In this document: piece by piece, positions 6,574 through 7,467 of the stretch
Layout: every line of letters begins with the position of its first letter
Position numbering within the stretch: the stretch's first letter is position 1
Source of the DNA: an uncultured Bacilli bacterium
GTDB lineage: Bacteria; Bacillota_I; Bacilli_A; RF39; UBA660
Length of the DNA: 7,467 bases
Assembly (NCBI GenBank): GCA_944329545.1
Contig: CALVIK010000001.1
Location: 1-7,467 of the forward strand
Reading direction: 5' to 3'
Notes under the pieces: model-generated
Seen by the model: the letters and a program-made list of their open reading frames with translations, nothing else
Databases searched by the model: none
What the model was told of the DNA's origin: nothing
Program-made: the position numbers and the translations under genes

Positions 6574-6603
6574 AAAAAAATATTACTCATCTTGTAATAT
6601 TTT
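6574..6603 (-). terminator. Intrinsic terminator of the Rpn-family nuclease gene
   Basis: The minus strand has a perfect 10-bp stem (6594-6603 with 6577-6586), a 7-nt loop and a run of seven Ts ending at 6574. It begins inside the TAA stop codon of the nuclease gene (6602-6604). The stem is A/T-rich with a single C-G pair next to the loop. It insulates the spoIIP operon from readthrough. Confidence 0.7.
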
Positions 6604-7467
6604 ATAAATTCATCTGCAGTTTTTTTAATTCTTCTTTGGATAGACCTGTTACTTCTAAAACATCATTAAAGGGCATCTCTTTTTTTAATAATTTTTGTGC
6701 TATTTCAAATTTGCTTTCCTTTTGTCCTTCAGCTTTTCCATCACAAAAGCCATCATTAAAGCCATCATTAAAACCTTCGTTAAAGCCTTCACTTTTAAAA
6801 GTGTTTTTTAATATTTCTTCTTCCTCTTCAGCACTTAAAAAATGAACCACATCAGCATCGGCATTTAACCTATCAACATTTTTTTGAAACTTTTCCATTA
6901 TCGCATCTCCCTTGCATATTTTTTTTAATTCGTTACCAGTTAAGTCTAGCATAAGTAAATATTTATCAGTAACTTCGTTTTTATTATAATACATCCTTTT
7001 ATAATAGTCCATATTATAAACTAAAATTTTTAAATTTTCGACAAAGCAAGAGTTATGTATATCTTCTTTTACTTGAAACACTAATAATGGATCATCTTTA
7101 TATATTGCTGGCAAATTCCAAGATAAATTTATTTGAATAAAAGCTGGCATTAAAGTATAGTCTTTATTTTTCGGCGCAGCAGCATTATAAGATGCACCTA
7201 AGTAAGCAAAGTTTCTAATAAAAAGCGATTTATAATAAATATTATTAACTTCGACATTTATTCTTTCAGTTTCTGTTTCTAATAAAATATCTACAGTTTT
7301 ATTTCGTTCATGACGATTATTAATTGGTAATATAGGCGTTAAAACTTTTAAAGATTTTATTTCTTTTTTCAATAAATGTTCTAAAAACCATTTTAAAATA
7401 TCAAGGTTTTCTTCTGTACAAATACTTTGCTGAAAAATAACATCGTATCTAGCACTATATTGCTTAG
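6602..7467 (-). CDS. Rpn/PD-(D/E)XK nuclease (PDDEXK_2 'transposase') family protein, 5'-truncated by window edge
   Basis: The reading frame is open to the window's right edge: 31 codons precede the TTG at 7370-7372, so the true start lies beyond 7467 and at least 287 residues are encoded here. The visible N-terminal YDVIFQQSICTEENLDILKWFL matches the family's usual YDxxFKxxF...EENxDILxxFL opening. The nuclease core is likely D59 (TVDILLE) and E72 in VEVN (numbering from 7465), where the family usually has E-x-Q or E-x-K and this protein has E-x-N. A Gly/Phe/Asn repeat (about residues 226-241) and a helical tail, KFEIAQKLLKKEMPFNDVLEVTGLSKEEL, are typical of the family. Members are related to the RecA-independent recombination nucleases (Rpn) and occur in mobile-like multicopy sets. 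It may be complete or only partly active; the E-x-N change is notable. It has its own terminator and is not part of the spoIIP operon. Confidence 0.82.
   Translation of the reverse strand, partial: KQYSARYDVIFQQSICTEENLDILKWFLEHLLKKEIKSLKVLTPILPINNRHERNKTVDILLETETERINVEVNNIYYKSLFIRNFAYLGASYNAAAPKNKDYTLMPAFIQINLSWNLPAIYKDDPLLVFQVKEDIHNSCFVENLKILVYNMDYYKRMYYNKNEVTDKYLLMLDLTGNELKKICKGDAIMEKFQKNVDRLNADADVVHFLSAEEEEEILKNTFKSEGFNEGFNDGFNDGFCDGKAEGQKESKFEIAQKLLKKEMPFNDVLEVTGLSKEELKKLQMNL
6738..6785 (-). repeat. Four 12-bp tandem repeats encoding F-N-D/E-G units
   Basis: Four consecutive 12-bp units (6738-6749, 6750-6761, 6762-6773, 6774-6785) differ at few positions; the two central ones differ at one base. 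On the minus strand they encode the GFNEGFNDGFNDGFCDG segment of the nuclease. Since 12 is a multiple of three, copy-number changes would lengthen or shorten the protein without frameshift. Gly-rich repeats just before the C-terminal helices are common in this family. Confidence 0.8.

Noticed and set aside
6636..6845. A plus-strand frame with a KPSL repeat
   Set aside because: The repeat is only the reverse complement of the 12-bp tandem repeat in the nuclease gene, and the frame is fully antisense to it.
7370..7372. TTG as the start codon of the nuclease gene
   Set aside because: The frame stays open for 31 more codons to the window edge and those codons encode the family's conserved N-terminal motif, so the real start is outside the window.
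155..7467. Mycoplasma-type code with TGA read as tryptophan
   Set aside because: All genes are full length when TGA is treated as stop and the tryptophans checked use TGG, so reassignment is not needed, although no gene here actually ends in TGA.

Overview
The window is very AT-rich and densely coded, with strong Shine-Dalgarno sequences (up to the 9-nt GGAGGTGAT). Its gene content is typical of Bacilli: EF-P with the Bacillus-type K32 loop, zinc-binding L33, a PBP2A/PbpH-type transpeptidase, Nfo beside a DUF2624-like small protein, and SpoIIP. This points to a low-GC Bacillota genome, perhaps one of the compact gut Bacilli lineages related to Mollicutes/RF39 (inference). Unlike true mollicutes it encodes peptidoglycan enzymes. 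Tryptophan is read from TGG. The nine genes stop at TAA (eight) or TAG (one) and none uses TGA, while no gene needs TGA as a sense codon, so the standard bacterial code fits.

Layout, left to right. Positions 1-154 are non-coding: a 17-A run, an AT spacer, a 66-A homopolymer (34-99) and two tandem terminator hairpins. Next comes a minus-strand operon, transcribed right to left from about 3990: a class B penicillin-binding protein, rpmG, efp and a novel acidic coiled-coil protein, with gaps of 43, 17 and 30 bp. A 50-bp divergent intergenic region separates this operon from the only plus-strand gene, an 86-residue DUF2624-like protein. That gene converges with nfo, overlapping it by 10 bp at the 3' ends. 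Upstream of nfo lies a second minus-strand operon, spoIIP plus a 110-residue membrane protein (11-bp overlap), with its own -10 element and a terminator. The right edge carries the 3' part of an Rpn/PD-(D/E)XK-family nuclease gene, cut off by the window boundary.

Functionally, the left operon combines wall elongation (PBP), translation (L33, EF-P) and an unknown that may be structural or regulatory. The right operon encodes the engulfment-stage peptidoglycan hydrolase SpoIIP and a membrane partner candidate, a sign of a current or ancestral sporulation programme. Nfo handles abasic-site repair. The Rpn-type gene is the accessory, mobile-like component.

No clear-cut new multi-gene system is visible. 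The items most worth a second look are the 66-nt U-tract directly behind a terminator hairpin, the uncharacterised coiled-coil protein in the PBP operon, the SpoIIP-linked membrane protein, and the perfect inverted repeat that carries both convergent stop codons.
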